From Streptomyces sp. SID10853 (GTDB lineage Bacteria; Actinomycetota; Actinomycetes; Streptomycetales; Streptomycetaceae): a stretch of DNA of 64,000 nt. Below, piece after piece: positions 1 to 8,094 of the stretch. The notes under the pieces are model-generated. The model worked only from the letters and a program-made list of their open reading frames with translations, was not told the origin of the DNA and did not search any database. Positions within the stretch are counted from its first letter, which is position 1. Each line of letters begins with the position of its first letter. Position numbers and translations under genes: made by a program. Location of the stretch: assembly GCF_010548145.1 (NCBI RefSeq), contig NZ_JAAGLN010000002.1:62001-126000 (forward strand). The letters are read 5' to 3'.

Positions 1-1
1 G

Positions 2-895
2 ATCTGCATGAGCGGCTGGGGACGGCCGCTGCGTTCCTTCTTCGCCTCCCGCGTCTCCCGCCTCTACCCGGCGTACTGGGCGGCGATCGTCATCGTCACG
101 GCGACGTTCGCGCTGCCCTGGGTCGCGTACCGGACGGTCTCGCCCAGCGACGCGCTGGTCAACCTCACCATGCTCCAGCAGCCGGTCGGCACCGAACGGG
201 TGCTCGGGGTGTGCTGGACCCTCTGGGCGGAGCTGCGCTTCTACGCGCTCTTCGCCCTCTGTGTGGTGCTGCCGGGCGCCAACCGGCAGCGCGTGCTGGT
301 GTTCTGCGGGGTGTGGACCCTGGCCGCCGTGATCACCGACGCGGTGCACCAGCCGATGCTGAACATGGTGCTGATGCCGGAGTACGCGCCGTTCTTCATC
401 GGCGGGATCGGCCTCTATCTGCTGCACCGCGACCGCCGTGACGTCATCGCCTGGGGCGTGACCGGCGTGAGCTGGGCGATCGGCCAGCACTACGCGGTCG
501 CCGGGCTGTGGCACCGGGCCGATCCGGCGTTCTTCTCCTACCGGCACACCTCGGTGATCGTCGCCGTGATCACGCTGGGGTTCGTGCTCGTCGGCGCCGT
601 GGCACTCGGCTTCTTCCGCTGGGCCGACTGGCGCTGGCTGACGGTCGCCGGGGCGCTGACGTACCCCTTCTACCTGGTGCATGAGCACCTGGGCTGGGTG
701 GTGGTGGCCGTACTCCACCGGAAGCTGGGCATCCCCTCGTACGGGACGCTCGTCCTGACCGTCGCGTTGATGCTGGGGCTGGCCTGGCTGCTCAACCGCT
801 ACGTCGAGAACAGACTGACGCCACTGCTGCGCCGCGCCCTGTCCAGAAAGATGCTGCCCCGAGAGGTCACTCCGGCTCCGCCCGCGGGCCGCTGA
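2..895 (+). CDS. Acyltransferase-3 family membrane protein, 5'-truncated by the window edge
   Basis: Fragment of an integral-membrane acyltransferase of the acyltransferase-3 (OafA/YrhL-like) family, enzymes that acylate sugars or other extracytoplasmic acceptors. The frame is open to the window edge, so the gene starts upstream. The first visible ATG (position 8) is probably internal, because the FFASRVSRLYPAYW stretch normally lies about 70-90 residues into such proteins and the N-terminal catalytic-His region is missing. Several hydrophobic segments follow and the protein ends in a short basic tail. The next gene is on the other strand, so no partner shows the substrate. Confidence 0.8.
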   Translation: MCMSGWGRPLRSFFASRVSRLYPAYWAAIVIVTATFALPWVAYRTVSPSDALVNLTMLQQPVGTERVLGVCWTLWAELRFYALFALCVVLPGANRQRVLVFCGVWTLAAVITDAVHQPMLNMVLMPEYAPFFIGGIGLYLLHRDRRDVIAWGVTGVSWAIGQHYAVAGLWHRADPAFFSYRHTSVIVAVITLGFVLVGAVALGFFRWADWRWLTVAGALTYPFYLVHEHLGWVVVAVLHRKLGIPSYGTLVLTVALMLGLAWLLNRYVENRLTPLLRRALSRKMLPREVTPAPPAGR

Positions 896-991
896 CGGAT
901 CACGGATGACGGGTCGAGGGTCGCGGGGCACGGATGGCGAGCCAGGGCCAGTCACGCACAGCCCCAGGAGGGGGTCCGCCGGCCGGGCCCG

Positions 992-1654
992 TCACGCGTC
1001 GCGCGGCAGGTAGGCCGCTTCGATCCCGGCGACGATCAGCCGCAGCCCTTCCTCGAAGCGCCGGTCGTAGTCGGTGAAGATCTCCCGGCCGGCCGCCGCC
1101 GTGAGCGGATAGTCGGCCAGCCGCTGGGCGCGCTCCTCGATCCCGTACCCCTCGCGGCGCTCGTCCGGCATCGGCTGGACTCCCTGCTCCTCGATGACGA
1201 AGCCCACCGTGAACGAGTACGCCGTGGTGCCGGCCTGGACCGCCTGTGCCAGGCCGAACCCCAGTGAGGTCATCTCACCCAGCTGCCGCTCCAGCGACTC
1301 CGCGTGGTCGGTGCCGGTGAACCGGGCGCCGCTGTAGACCCTGGCGCCGTCACGGTGGCGCAGCAGCATGGCGCGCAGCGCGCGGTGGTAGACGATCAGC
1401 CCGTCCTGCCAGCTTCCACCGCTCCGTTCACGGTCCTTCTCCGGCAGATCGTCGGCGATCATCCGCCGGTACATCAGCGTCGCCATCTCGTCCAGCAGGG
1501 ACTGCTTGTCCTTGAAGTGCCAGTAGAGAGCGGGGGCTTTGACGTCCAGCTCCCTGGCGATGGCGCGCAGCGACAGCCCGTCGAACCCGACCTCGTTCAG
1601 CAGTCGCAGCGCGGTCTCGGCGACGCGCGCCCGGTCGATCTTCGTAGTTCCCAC
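992..1654 (-). CDS. TetR-family repressor (TetR_C-type C-terminus)
   Basis: A 220-aa transcriptional repressor. Residues about 5-55 form the TetR helix-turn-helix, with the recognition region LDVKAPALYWHFKDK; the C-terminal half resembles the ligand domain of tetracycline-type repressors. It is transcribed divergently from the FAD monooxygenase at 1693, with only 38 bp between the ATGs, and that gap carries two copies of the dyad TTAACAGCGTTAA. The arrangement indicates a repressor that controls itself and the monooxygenase and is released by the monooxygenase substrate or a related drug-like compound. The ligand is unknown. Confidence 0.9.
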   Translation of the reverse strand: MGTTKIDRARVAETALRLLNEVGFDGLSLRAIARELDVKAPALYWHFKDKQSLLDEMATLMYRRMIADDLPEKDRERSGGSWQDGLIVYHRALRAMLLRHRDGARVYSGARFTGTDHAESLERQLGEMTSLGFGLAQAVQAGTTAYSFTVGFVIEEQGVQPMPDERREGYGIEERAQRLADYPLTAAAGREIFTDYDRRFEEGLRLIVAGIEAAYLPRDA

Positions 1655-1663
1655 CTTGACAAT

Positions 1664-1676
1664 TTAACAGCGTTAA
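1664..1676. promoter_or_regulatory. TetR operator copy 1
   Basis: TTAACAGCGTTAA, a dyad with 5-bp perfect arms (TTAAC/GTTAA) around AGC. It lies directly after a consensus-like TTGACA (1656-1661), so bound repressor would cover a promoter facing the monooxygenase and lie 10 bp upstream of the TetR start codon. Confidence 0.75.
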
Positions 1677-1692
1677 GGGCACGCTCGGAACC

Positions 1693-3096
1693 ATGGAACT
1701 TAACAGCGTTAAGGAAACGGATGTGCTGATCGTCGGCGCGGGCCCCACCGGGCTCGCGCTGGCCGTGGATCTGGCCAGGCGCGGAGTGCGTACGACCGTG
1801 GCCGAGAAGGCCGACCGGCTCTTTCCCGGCTCCCGGGGCAAGGGCCTTCAGCCCCGTACGCTCGAAGTCTTCGACGACCTCGGCGTGATTGGCGATGTGC
1901 TGGCTTCGAGCGGGCCCGCCCCGGTGCAGATGATCTGGAAGGACGGCGAGCGGCAGGGCGAGCACCACATGTTCGACCCGGTGGAGCCGACGTCGGCAGC
2001 GCCGTACGCGGGAACGCCGCGCATTCTGCCGCAGTGGCGCACCCAGGAGATCCTTTACGAGCGGCTGACCGGGCTGGGCGGCGAGGTCTCCTTCGGCAGC
2101 GCCCTGACGTCCGTCGCGCAGGACGCGTTCGGGGTCACCGCGACGCTCTCCACCGGTGCCACCGTCCGCGCGGCCTACGCGGTCGCGGCCGACGGCGGCC
2201 GCAGCACGGTTCGTGCCGCGCTCTCCATCGCCATGACCGGGGAGCCCGTCGACCCATCGTCGATGCTGGTCGCCGATGTGCGGATCCCGGCCCTTGACCG
2301 GCTGAACTGGCATGTCTTCCCCGTCGACGCCGGGTTCCTGGTGCTCTGCCCACTGCCCGGCACCGAGGACTTCCAGCTGGCCGCGCGCTTCCCGGACGGA
2401 GCACGCCCCGACCTCTCGTCCGACGGCGTACGCGACCTGATCGCCGCCCGTACCCATCTGGACGCGGCCGATGTCACCGAGGTGCGCTGGGCCTCGGACT
2501 TCCGTCCGCGCGCCGCCCTCGCCGACCGGTTCCGCGAGGGCCGCATCTTCCTGGCGGGCGACGCCGCCCATGTCCACTCACCGGCCGGCGGCCAGGGCCT
2601 CAACACCAGCATCCAGGACGCGTACAACCTGGGGTGGAAACTCGGCCGGGTGCTGCGGGGCGGGGCTCCCGCGGCGCTGCTCGACTCGTACGAGGAGGAA
2701 CGGCGGCCCAACGCGGCCGAGATGCTGGGCCTTTCCACCCGGGTCCACCGCGGCGAGCAGCGGCGCGGCGCCGCCACCCAGCAGCTGGGCATCGGCTACC
2801 GCGGCGGGCCGCTCTCCGAGGGGGCCGCGGGCGCACTGGAGTCGGGCGACCGCGCACCCGACGGACCGCTGGACGGCGGGCGGCTCTTCGACGCCTTCCG
2901 CGGCCCGCACTTCACCCTCCTCGCGGTGGGCACCGACGCGGAACTGCCACCGCTGGACGCCGCCGTGGTGCACATCCACCGGCTCGATGCCTGTGAGGCG
3001 TACGGCAAGGGGCTGTTCCTCGTCCGGCCCGACGGGTACATCGGCTGGGCGGGAGACGACGCCACCGGGCTGGCCGGCTACCTCACACGCTGCTGA
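1693..3096 (+). CDS. FAD-dependent aromatic monooxygenase (class A, PheA/TfdB/Rox-like)
   Basis: A 467-aa flavoprotein hydroxylase that would insert one oxygen atom from O2 into an aromatic substrate using NAD(P)H. The N-terminus carries the Rossmann motif VLIVGAGPTGL, the middle a DG-type AADGGRSTVRAAL, and the FAD-ribityl GD motif appears as FLAGDAAHVHSPAGGQGLN; a thioredoxin-like C-terminal domain follows. Two starts are possible: ATG 1693, with operator copy 2 inside the gene, or GTG 1723, preceded by AAGGA. Control by the divergent TetR suggests induction by its own substrate; Rox-type antibiotic inactivation is one possibility. It overlaps the 3' end of the convergent leuE by 14 bp. Confidence 0.85.
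   Translation: MELNSVKETDVLIVGAGPTGLALAVDLARRGVRTTVAEKADRLFPGSRGKGLQPRTLEVFDDLGVIGDVLASSGPAPVQMIWKDGERQGEHHMFDPVEPTSAAPYAGTPRILPQWRTQEILYERLTGLGGEVSFGSALTSVAQDAFGVTATLSTGATVRAAYAVAADGGRSTVRAALSIAMTGEPVDPSSMLVADVRIPALDRLNWHVFPVDAGFLVLCPLPGTEDFQLAARFPDGARPDLSSDGVRDLIAARTHLDAADVTEVRWASDFRPRAALADRFREGRIFLAGDAAHVHSPAGGQGLNTSIQDAYNLGWKLGRVLRGGAPAALLDSYEEERRPNAAEMLGLSTRVHRGEQRRGAATQQLGIGYRGGPLSEGAAGALESGDRAPDGPLDGGRLFDAFRGPHFTLLAVGTDAELPPLDAAVVHIHRLDACEAYGKGLFLVRPDGYIGWAGDDATGLAGYLTRC
1700..1712. promoter_or_regulatory. TetR operator copy 2, inside the monooxygenase 5' end
   Basis: Identical 13-mer to copy 1, 36 bp downstream; here the dyad extends by one base each side (CTTAAC/GTTAAG). It overlaps codons 3-7 if the monooxygenase starts at ATG 1693. 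If it starts at GTG 1723, the AAGGA just after the dyad is the ribosome-binding site. Confidence 0.75.
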
Positions 3097-3826
3097 GCGA
3101 GAGCTTCACCGCGAAGCCCAGGAAGAGCGCGCCCGCCGCCGAAGTCACCCCGGCCGAGAGACGCCTGCGGCGGCGGAAGGCGGCGGCGAGGCGGGTGCCG
3201 CCGAATATCAGCAGGGTGAGGTAGAGGAAGCTCGCCAGCTGTGCCAGCCCGCCGAGCACCACGAAGGAGAGCGCCGGGTAGGCGTAGTGCGGGTCGACGA
3301 ACTGCACGAAGAAGGAGATGAAGAAGAGGATCGCCTTCGGGTTGAACAGGCTGACCACCAGGGCCCTGCGGTAGGGACGCTCCGGCGCGGACGACTGCTC
3401 GTCGGCGGTACGGGCGGCCCGGGCTGCCCCGTTGGTCCCGGCCGCCGCCTCGGTGGCCCCGGCCGTCCCTGGGGTCCCGCCCGAGTCCGCGGCCCGGTCA
3501 CTCCGGTCACTCCGGTCACTCCTGTCGCGCCAGAGCGCGCGGGCCGTGCGGACCATGCCGAACGCCAGATACGTGAGATACCCGGCGCCCGCGTACTTCA
3601 CCAGGCCGAACAGCAGCGGGTTCGCCTGGAGCAGCGAGGCGACCCCCGCGGCGGACAGTGTCATCAGCACGGTGTCCCCGCAGAACACCCCGGCGGCCGC
3701 CGTATATCCGGTGCGCACGCCGCGCCGGGCGGCAACCGAGAGCACATACAGCGAGTTGGGGCCCGGCAGCAGAATGATCAGCGCGAGGCCGGCGAGGTAG
3801 GTCGGGAGATCCGTGACACCGAGCAT
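3083..3826 (-). CDS. leuE: LysE/RhtB-family amino-acid exporter, LeuE-like
   Basis: A 247-aa inner-membrane exporter of the LysE superfamily. PGPNSLYVL in the first helix, the GVFCGDTVLM segment and SLFNPKAILFFISFFVQF closely follow E. coli LeuE (leucine efflux), which is 212 aa. The extra length is a hydrophilic insertion at about residues 96-150 in the central loop. Part of it comes from three tandem copies of the 9-mer GGTCACTCC (3496-3522), which encode an Arg-Ser-Asp repeat; the rest is Gly/Ala/Thr-rich. Its 3' end overlaps the convergent monooxygenase. Export of a branched-chain or related amino acid is likely. Confidence 0.85.
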   Translation of the reverse strand: MLGVTDLPTYLAGLALIILLPGPNSLYVLSVAARRGVRTGYTAAAGVFCGDTVLMTLSAAGVASLLQANPLLFGLVKYAGAGYLTYLAFGMVRTARALWRDRSDRSDRSDRAADSGGTPGTAGATEAAAGTNGAARAARTADEQSSAPERPYRRALVVSLFNPKAILFFISFFVQFVDPHYAYPALSFVVLGGLAQLASFLYLTLLIFGGTRLAAAFRRRRRLSAGVTSAAGALFLGFAVKLSLSSV

Positions 3827-4072
3827 GGATCGAGTCTCGCACGCGGGTACGACAGTCCCGGCGTGACCCTCACCACCCCACCTCAGCGCCCCCGGGACCG
3901 GCCCGGGGCCCGACCGGATCGGACCCCAGCCGCCCCGGAATCGGCACCGGTGGCAGCCCCGGACCGGCCCGGGAGGCCAAGGCTTCCGTAGCGCCCGGAC
4001 GGGGAATCACCCGGGGCGAGGCGGCGGAAGTACGCCGGACCGAGAGGAACACGAGAGGAACAAGGGGGACAC

Positions 4073-4972
4073 ATGCGGAAGATCCTGATGTGCAGAGCGC
4101 TCGTCGCCGCCACCGCGGTCGCCGTGGCAGCGGGCTGTTCGGTGCAGACCACCGGGCGGACCGCGGCGGACGACGCGAAGCCGGGCGGCGGGGCGAGCCA
4201 CCACGCCACGGCCGGCGGGCAGGACAGCGGTGCCACCCCGGGGCCCGCGCACCGGGCCACCCCGCCCGGCGCCCCCTCCCCCACGGAGAAGCCCGCCGAC
4301 CCCACCGGGCCGAAGACCTCGGCACCGGCGCCCGGCCGGACCCTGCTGGCGAGCGGCGCCACCGGCAAGCGGGTACGTGAACTCCAGGCCAGGCTGCGGC
4401 AGATCGCCTGGTTCGGCGCCACGCCCACCGGGACGTACGGCCCGGTGACCGTCGCCGCCGTCAAGGGGTTCCAGGGCAAGCGAGGGCTGGCCCGCACCGG
4501 CACGACGGACACCGTCACCTGGCAGCGGCTGCTCGCCATGACGAAGACCCCGACCAGCGACGAGCTGAACGGCACGGCGGGCGGCCACTCCACGGACAAG
4601 CTCGACCCGCGCTGCCTCACCGGCCGGGTGCTCTGCATCAGCAAGACGAGCCGCACGCTGCGCTGGGTCAGGGACGGCAAGGTGCTCTCGACGATGGATG
4701 TGCGGTTCGGCTCGCAGTACACACCGACCCGCGAAGGCACCTTCCACATCGACTTCAAGAGCCGCCACCATGTGTCGACGATCTACCACACGGCCATGCC
4801 GTACGCGATGTTCTTCAGCGGGGGCCAGGCGGTGCACTACTCGTCGGACTTCGCGGCCCGCGGCTACGACGGGGCGTCGCACGGCTGCGTCAACGTGCGG
4901 GACAAGGCGAAGATCGCCGCGCTCTTCGACCAGGCGCGGACCGGCGACAAGGTCGTCGTCTACGGAGGATGA
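4073..4972 (+). CDS. Lipoprotein L,D-transpeptidase with peptidoglycan-binding domain
   Basis: A 299-aa exported cell-wall enzyme. A type II signal peptide ends in the lipobox VAAGC, followed by a Pro/Thr/Gly-rich linker, a PG_binding_1 domain (about residues 95-160) and a C-terminal YkuD domain with the signature SHGCVNVRD, catalytic Cys272 and an upstream conserved His. YkuD enzymes form 3-3 cross-links or attach proteins to peptidoglycan via an acyl-enzyme. The start is supported by AGGGGGA eight bases upstream. A long perfect hairpin follows the gene, so it is probably a single-gene transcript. Confidence 0.93.
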   Translation: MRKILMCRALVAATAVAVAAGCSVQTTGRTAADDAKPGGGASHHATAGGQDSGATPGPAHRATPPGAPSPTEKPADPTGPKTSAPAPGRTLLASGATGKRVRELQARLRQIAWFGATPTGTYGPVTVAAVKGFQGKRGLARTGTTDTVTWQRLLAMTKTPTSDELNGTAGGHSTDKLDPRCLTGRVLCISKTSRTLRWVRDGKVLSTMDVRFGSQYTPTREGTFHIDFKSRHHVSTIYHTAMPYAMFFSGGQAVHYSSDFAARGYDGASHGCVNVRDKAKIAALFDQARTGDKVVVYGG

Positions 4973-5019
4973 GACCCGGGGCTCACCGGAGAGGTGCTCC
5001 CCCACCGGGGAGGTAAGGG

Positions 5020-5058
5020 GGCGCGGGTGGGTCCGGGGGAACGAAACCCACCCGCGCC
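5020..5058 (+). terminator. Hairpin terminator after the L,D-transpeptidase gene
   Basis: Perfect 13-bp stem, GGCGCGGGTGGGT (5020-5032) pairing with 5046-5058 around a 13-nt loop, about 47 bp after the stop. No U-tract, as is common in Streptomyces. Confidence 0.75.
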
Positions 5059-5500
5059 GATTGCGCGGAGCCGAAGGTACGGGGGGAACCCCGGCTCACG
5101 CGCGGCCGATGACCAGTCGGCTCACTCTCTACTGCGCCGGGCCCCCGGAAAGTGTCACACCGCGGAAAGCGTCACACCCGCGGAGAGCATCACGCCCGAG
5201 GGCCGGCCTCGGTCCGGTGACCCGGCCCCGCCGCTTCCCTGAGTGCGCCGCACCCGGGCACGGCCTGCCCTGGCCGGTCCTTCCGCCGGTGCTTCGGTGC
5301 TCAGACTCCGAAGAGCGAGGCGCTCCTCCCCGAGCGCCCCCGTCTCACCGAACGAAATCGTCGTCCGGCCCGCCGCGAGCGCCCAGCGAGCGAGAAGAGC
5401 AAGCGGGAAGGCGAGCGGGAAAGGCGGGGGCATGGGCAGGGCAGGGGCGAGGCGTGGGCGGGGGGCGAAATCCCTGCCTCGATCCGGCCTCGAACGGTCT
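5059..5500. other. Intergenic region with short imperfect repeats
   Basis: No convincing gene. Around 5152-5200 a GCGTCACAC-like unit recurs three times with drift. The region separates the transpeptidase from the convergent sigma/anti-sigma pair, and I see no other signal in it. Confidence 0.5.
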
Positions 5501-6502
5501 CTACACGCTGGGGGAGGGCGACGCGGGGAAGTCGAGCGTCGCCGACGGCGACGGTGAGGCACTGGCCGACAGGGAAGGTGAGGGTGTCGGTGTGGGGGAC
5601 GTCGCAGGGGCGGCCGGGGCGAGCGGGGCCGAGGGGGTGAACGAGATGCGGTGGCCGCCGGAGCCACCGCTGCCCAGCACCCGGCCGCAGAACTTCTCGA
5701 TGTTCCTCGCGCCGCCCGCCTTCGCCTCCAGGCTCCGTCTGCGCTCGCCCTCGACCCGGCCCGCCCGGTAGTCACGGCAGGCGGCGACCACCTTGCGGAG
5801 CACCTCGTCGCCCGAGTGCTGACCGCCGTCGGACGGGGTCGGCCGGCTCTGGCTCCCGGTGCCGGACGCGCGGCCGGTGCCCGCTGTCGGGTCCGCGCCC
5901 CGGTCGCCCAGCCCCCGGTCGCTGACGTCGCCGCCTGCCTCACCGGCGGGCGGCGAGGGCCGGGGGCTGCGCTCCTCGGGTCCCGGGGTTTCACCGGAGG
6001 GCGTGGCACTGTCCGGCCCCGGGGAGGCGCTGGTGGCAGTGCCGGAGGGGGTTTCGGAGAGCAGCGGGCGCGGAGTCGCGGCGGACGAGACCGACGAGGC
6101 AGGCATCGGTTCGCTGCGGCCGAAGGGCGAAGGCAGCATGCCCGCCCCGGCGGCGACCGCCACCCCGCTCAGCGCACAGCCCGCCACCACGGCGGCGATA
6201 CTGAACCGCACCGGCCGGCCCCAGCGTCCGGCGGCGGACGCCGTCCACGGTGTACGGCCCACCGGTGCGGGCTGCGGATCCGCGGCGCCTTCCCTGGCCA
6301 GCCGGAACGCCTCCACGGCCGCTTTCTCGCCGGGGAGTTCGTCGATTTCGGGCCGGGCGGCCGACCCGGCCGCCCCGTTCAGTGCGGCGTGCAGCCGTGC
6401 GGCCTGCGCCCTCGCGTGATCGTCGACGGCACCGACAGGCCCACCGCTCAGCAACCGCTCCGCTGTGTCCTTGTCAAGCCATTCGCACCGCTCGTCGGCC
6501 AT
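5501..6502 (-). CDS. Probable membrane anti-sigma factor (partner of the adjacent ECF sigma)
   Basis: A 333-aa protein of unrecognised family. A soluble N-terminal region (about 90 residues) precedes one membrane helix (around AAVVAGCALSGVAVAAGAG), then a long Pro/Ser/Thr-rich extracytoplasmic stretch, a small Cys-containing basic segment and another Pro/Ala/Ser-rich tail. I chose ATG 6502 because it overlaps the sigma stop codon as TGATG, a translational-coupling junction; a start seven codons upstream is also open. Topology and coupling fit an anti-sigma factor, but no HxxxCxxC zinc motif is visible, so the function is inferred from position. Confidence 0.65.
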   Translation of the reverse strand: MADERCEWLDKDTAERLLSGGPVGAVDDHARAQAARLHAALNGAAGSAARPEIDELPGEKAAVEAFRLAREGAADPQPAPVGRTPWTASAAGRWGRPVRFSIAAVVAGCALSGVAVAAGAGMLPSPFGRSEPMPASSVSSAATPRPLLSETPSGTATSASPGPDSATPSGETPGPEERSPRPSPPAGEAGGDVSDRGLGDRGADPTAGTGRASGTGSQSRPTPSDGGQHSGDEVLRKVVAACRDYRAGRVEGERRRSLEAKAGGARNIEKFCGRVLGSGGSGGHRISFTPSAPLAPAAPATSPTPTPSPSLSASASPSPSATLDFPASPSPSV

Positions 6503-7242
6503 CACATGTCCTTCTGCGTCCACGGGCGCGAATGCGTCACACCGACCGCGGATTTCGTTCCCTCGCGTGGGGAGCGCTGCGACGGGACGGCGTCGAGTCC
6601 GTGCGGGCCCGCGTCGGGGCCGAGCAGTTCGGCGAGTCTCTTCAGGCCGCGGTGCGCGGCGGTCCGTACGGCGCCGGGCCGCTTGCCGAGCGTCCTGGCG
6701 GCACTCTTCGCGTCGAGCCCCACGACGACCCGCAGCACCACCGCTTCGGCCTGGTCCTGCGGGAGCTGGGCGATGAGCCGCATCGTGCGTCCGGTGGCCA
6801 GCGCTTCGATGGCTTCGCCCGCGGTGTCCGAGTCGCCCGGCTCGGCGGCCAGTTCGGACTCGTCACCGCCGCCCGCGGGACGCCTGCCGCGCATCCGTAT
6901 GTGGTCGAGCGCACGGTTACGGGCTATCCGGGCCGCCCAGCCGCGGAACCGGTCGGCATCGCCGCTGAACCGCTGGAGGTCACGGGCTATCTGCAGCCAC
7001 GCCTCGGACGTGACGTCCTCCGCGTCCGGATCGCCGACCAACGTCCGTACATACCCGAGCAGTCGCGGGTGCACCGCGCGGTACACAGTCCGGAAGGCGT
7101 CCTCGTCCCCGTCCTGCGCCGCGAGCACCGCGGTGGTCAGCTCCGCGTCGTCCCCCAGCACTTCCTCAACCTGTCCTGCTGCACGGCTCCCCCGCCGTGC
7201 GGCCTGGTCGCCACTGCCGCGCTGCTGTGCGCAATCCGTCAC
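6502..7242 (-). CDS. ECF-type RNA polymerase sigma factor
   Basis: A 246-aa sigma-70-family protein with only regions 2 and 4. Region 2 spans about residues 45-118, with DAEDVTSEAWLQI and FRGWAARIARNRALDH typical of the ECF core-binding and -10-recognition helices. Region 4, about 150-210, contains LPQDQAEAVVLRVVVGL and a helix-turn-helix. The start is GTG. It is the first gene of a two-gene unit with the coupled membrane protein, so its activity is probably gated by an envelope signal; the regulon cannot be seen here. Confidence 0.88.
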   Translation of the reverse strand: MTDCAQQRGSGDQAARRGSRAAGQVEEVLGDDAELTTAVLAAQDGDEDAFRTVYRAVHPRLLGYVRTLVGDPDAEDVTSEAWLQIARDLQRFSGDADRFRGWAARIARNRALDHIRMRGRRPAGGGDESELAAEPGDSDTAGEAIEALATGRTMRLIAQLPQDQAEAVVLRVVVGLDAKSAARTLGKRPGAVRTAAHRGLKRLAELLGPDAGPHGLDAVPSQRSPREGTKSAVGVTHSRPWTQKDM

Positions 7243-7550
7243 GCTACGGCCTGTGCCCGGCCCACGTCCATGTCTTGTACCACCTGCGACAACGCGCTGA
7301 CTCTGCGCGGTGTGACAGAAAACGCACGCCCGGCGCTGAGAGAGGTACGGGGCCGTTCTGCGGCTCCCGCAGACGGCGACCGGGGCCTCTCCTGTGGGGG
7401 GTGGCGGCCCCGGTCGTCCTCCCGCCTTTCACCGCCTCGACCTGCTGTTGTGTCGTGCAGATAGCGGCACCTTCAGCTGCTCCGACGTGCATCCACCGCT
7501 GCGCCCTGACAAGCCCCTCGGTATGTGCGCTGACAGCCCCTCGGTATGTG
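7243..7550. other. Promoter region of the sigma operon with a direct repeat
   Basis: No gene supported; the minus-strand frame across it has no recognisable features. A 16-bp direct repeat, AGCCCCTCGGTATGTG, occurs at 7512-7527 and 7535-7550, 23 bp apart and immediately before the 7551 hairpin. Confidence 0.5.
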
Positions 7551-7588
7551 GTGAGGGCCCGACCGGTGCCTGCTGGTCGGGCCCTCAC
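7551..7588 (-). terminator. Perfect 14-bp hairpin after the small conserved gene
   Basis: GTGAGGGCCCGACC (7551-7564) pairs perfectly with 7575-7588 around a 10-nt loop, 35 bp after the stop of the minus-strand gene at 7624. The plus side is followed by TGTTGTTCT, so it could work in both directions. Confidence 0.75.
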
Positions 7589-7623
7589 TGTTGTTCTGGT
7601 GGCGGCTCGCGCCTGCCCCTCGG

Positions 7624-7935
7624 TCAGACGGCGGCAGGGGCGCCGAGCGCCGCGGAAGCCTGCTGGAACGGGCTGGGCGCGTGCCTGGGCGCGGCGGTGT
7701 GGGAGGGGCCGGGGCAGGTGAAGCCGAGCTGGGTCATGGCCCGGATGATTTCACCGGCGCTGAAATCGCGACGGTCCTGGCGTGTGATGACCTGCCCGAC
7801 CTGCTTGATCGGGTAGGTGCGGCGGCCGATGATCACGGACTCGCCGATGACCTGTTCGGGCTTGACGCCCTTCAGGGATTCCAGAACGCCGCTTTTGGTG
7901 AGGTCGAACGGGAACCGGGCGATGACACAGCGCAT
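7624..7935 (-). CDS. Small conserved protein of the cold-shock/helicase neighbourhood
   Basis: A 103-aa protein with no domain I can name. The first about 75 residues are well ordered (MRCVIARFPFDLTKSGV start, VIIGRRTYPIKQVGQVI, QDRRDFSAGEIIRAMTQLG); the tail is Ala/Pro-rich and probably disordered. I recall similar small proteins near cold-shock genes in other streptomycetes. It lies 159 bp downstream of the DEAD-box helicase stop on the same strand and ends before a strong hairpin, so it may be the last gene of that unit. Function unknown. Confidence 0.75.
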   Translation of the reverse strand: MRCVIARFPFDLTKSGVLESLKGVKPEQVIGESVIIGRRTYPIKQVGQVITRQDRRDFSAGEIIRAMTQLGFTCPGPSHTAAPRHAPSPFQQASAALGAPAAV

Positions 7936-8094
7936 GATGCCTCACAGGGAGAAGAAGGGGATGGTTCTGCCGCGGTGAGGCGGTTCAGCGAGCGAGGACG
8001 AGGACGCCCTGCTCGCTTCCCTGCCCGTCGACAACCGGCAGGGCAGCGAGCCGGCGGCCGCCCACTGCGTGCTTGGCTTCGGCGATCAAGGGCT

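Noticed and set aside
5651..7464. Long plus-strand frames opposite the sigma/anti-sigma genes
   Set aside because: Arg/Pro/Gly-rich products without motifs, fully antisense to well-supported genes; typical high-GC shadow frames.
7244..7588. 114-residue minus-strand frame upstream of the sigma gene
   Set aside because: Runs through a perfect terminator hairpin and a direct repeat, with no protein-like features.
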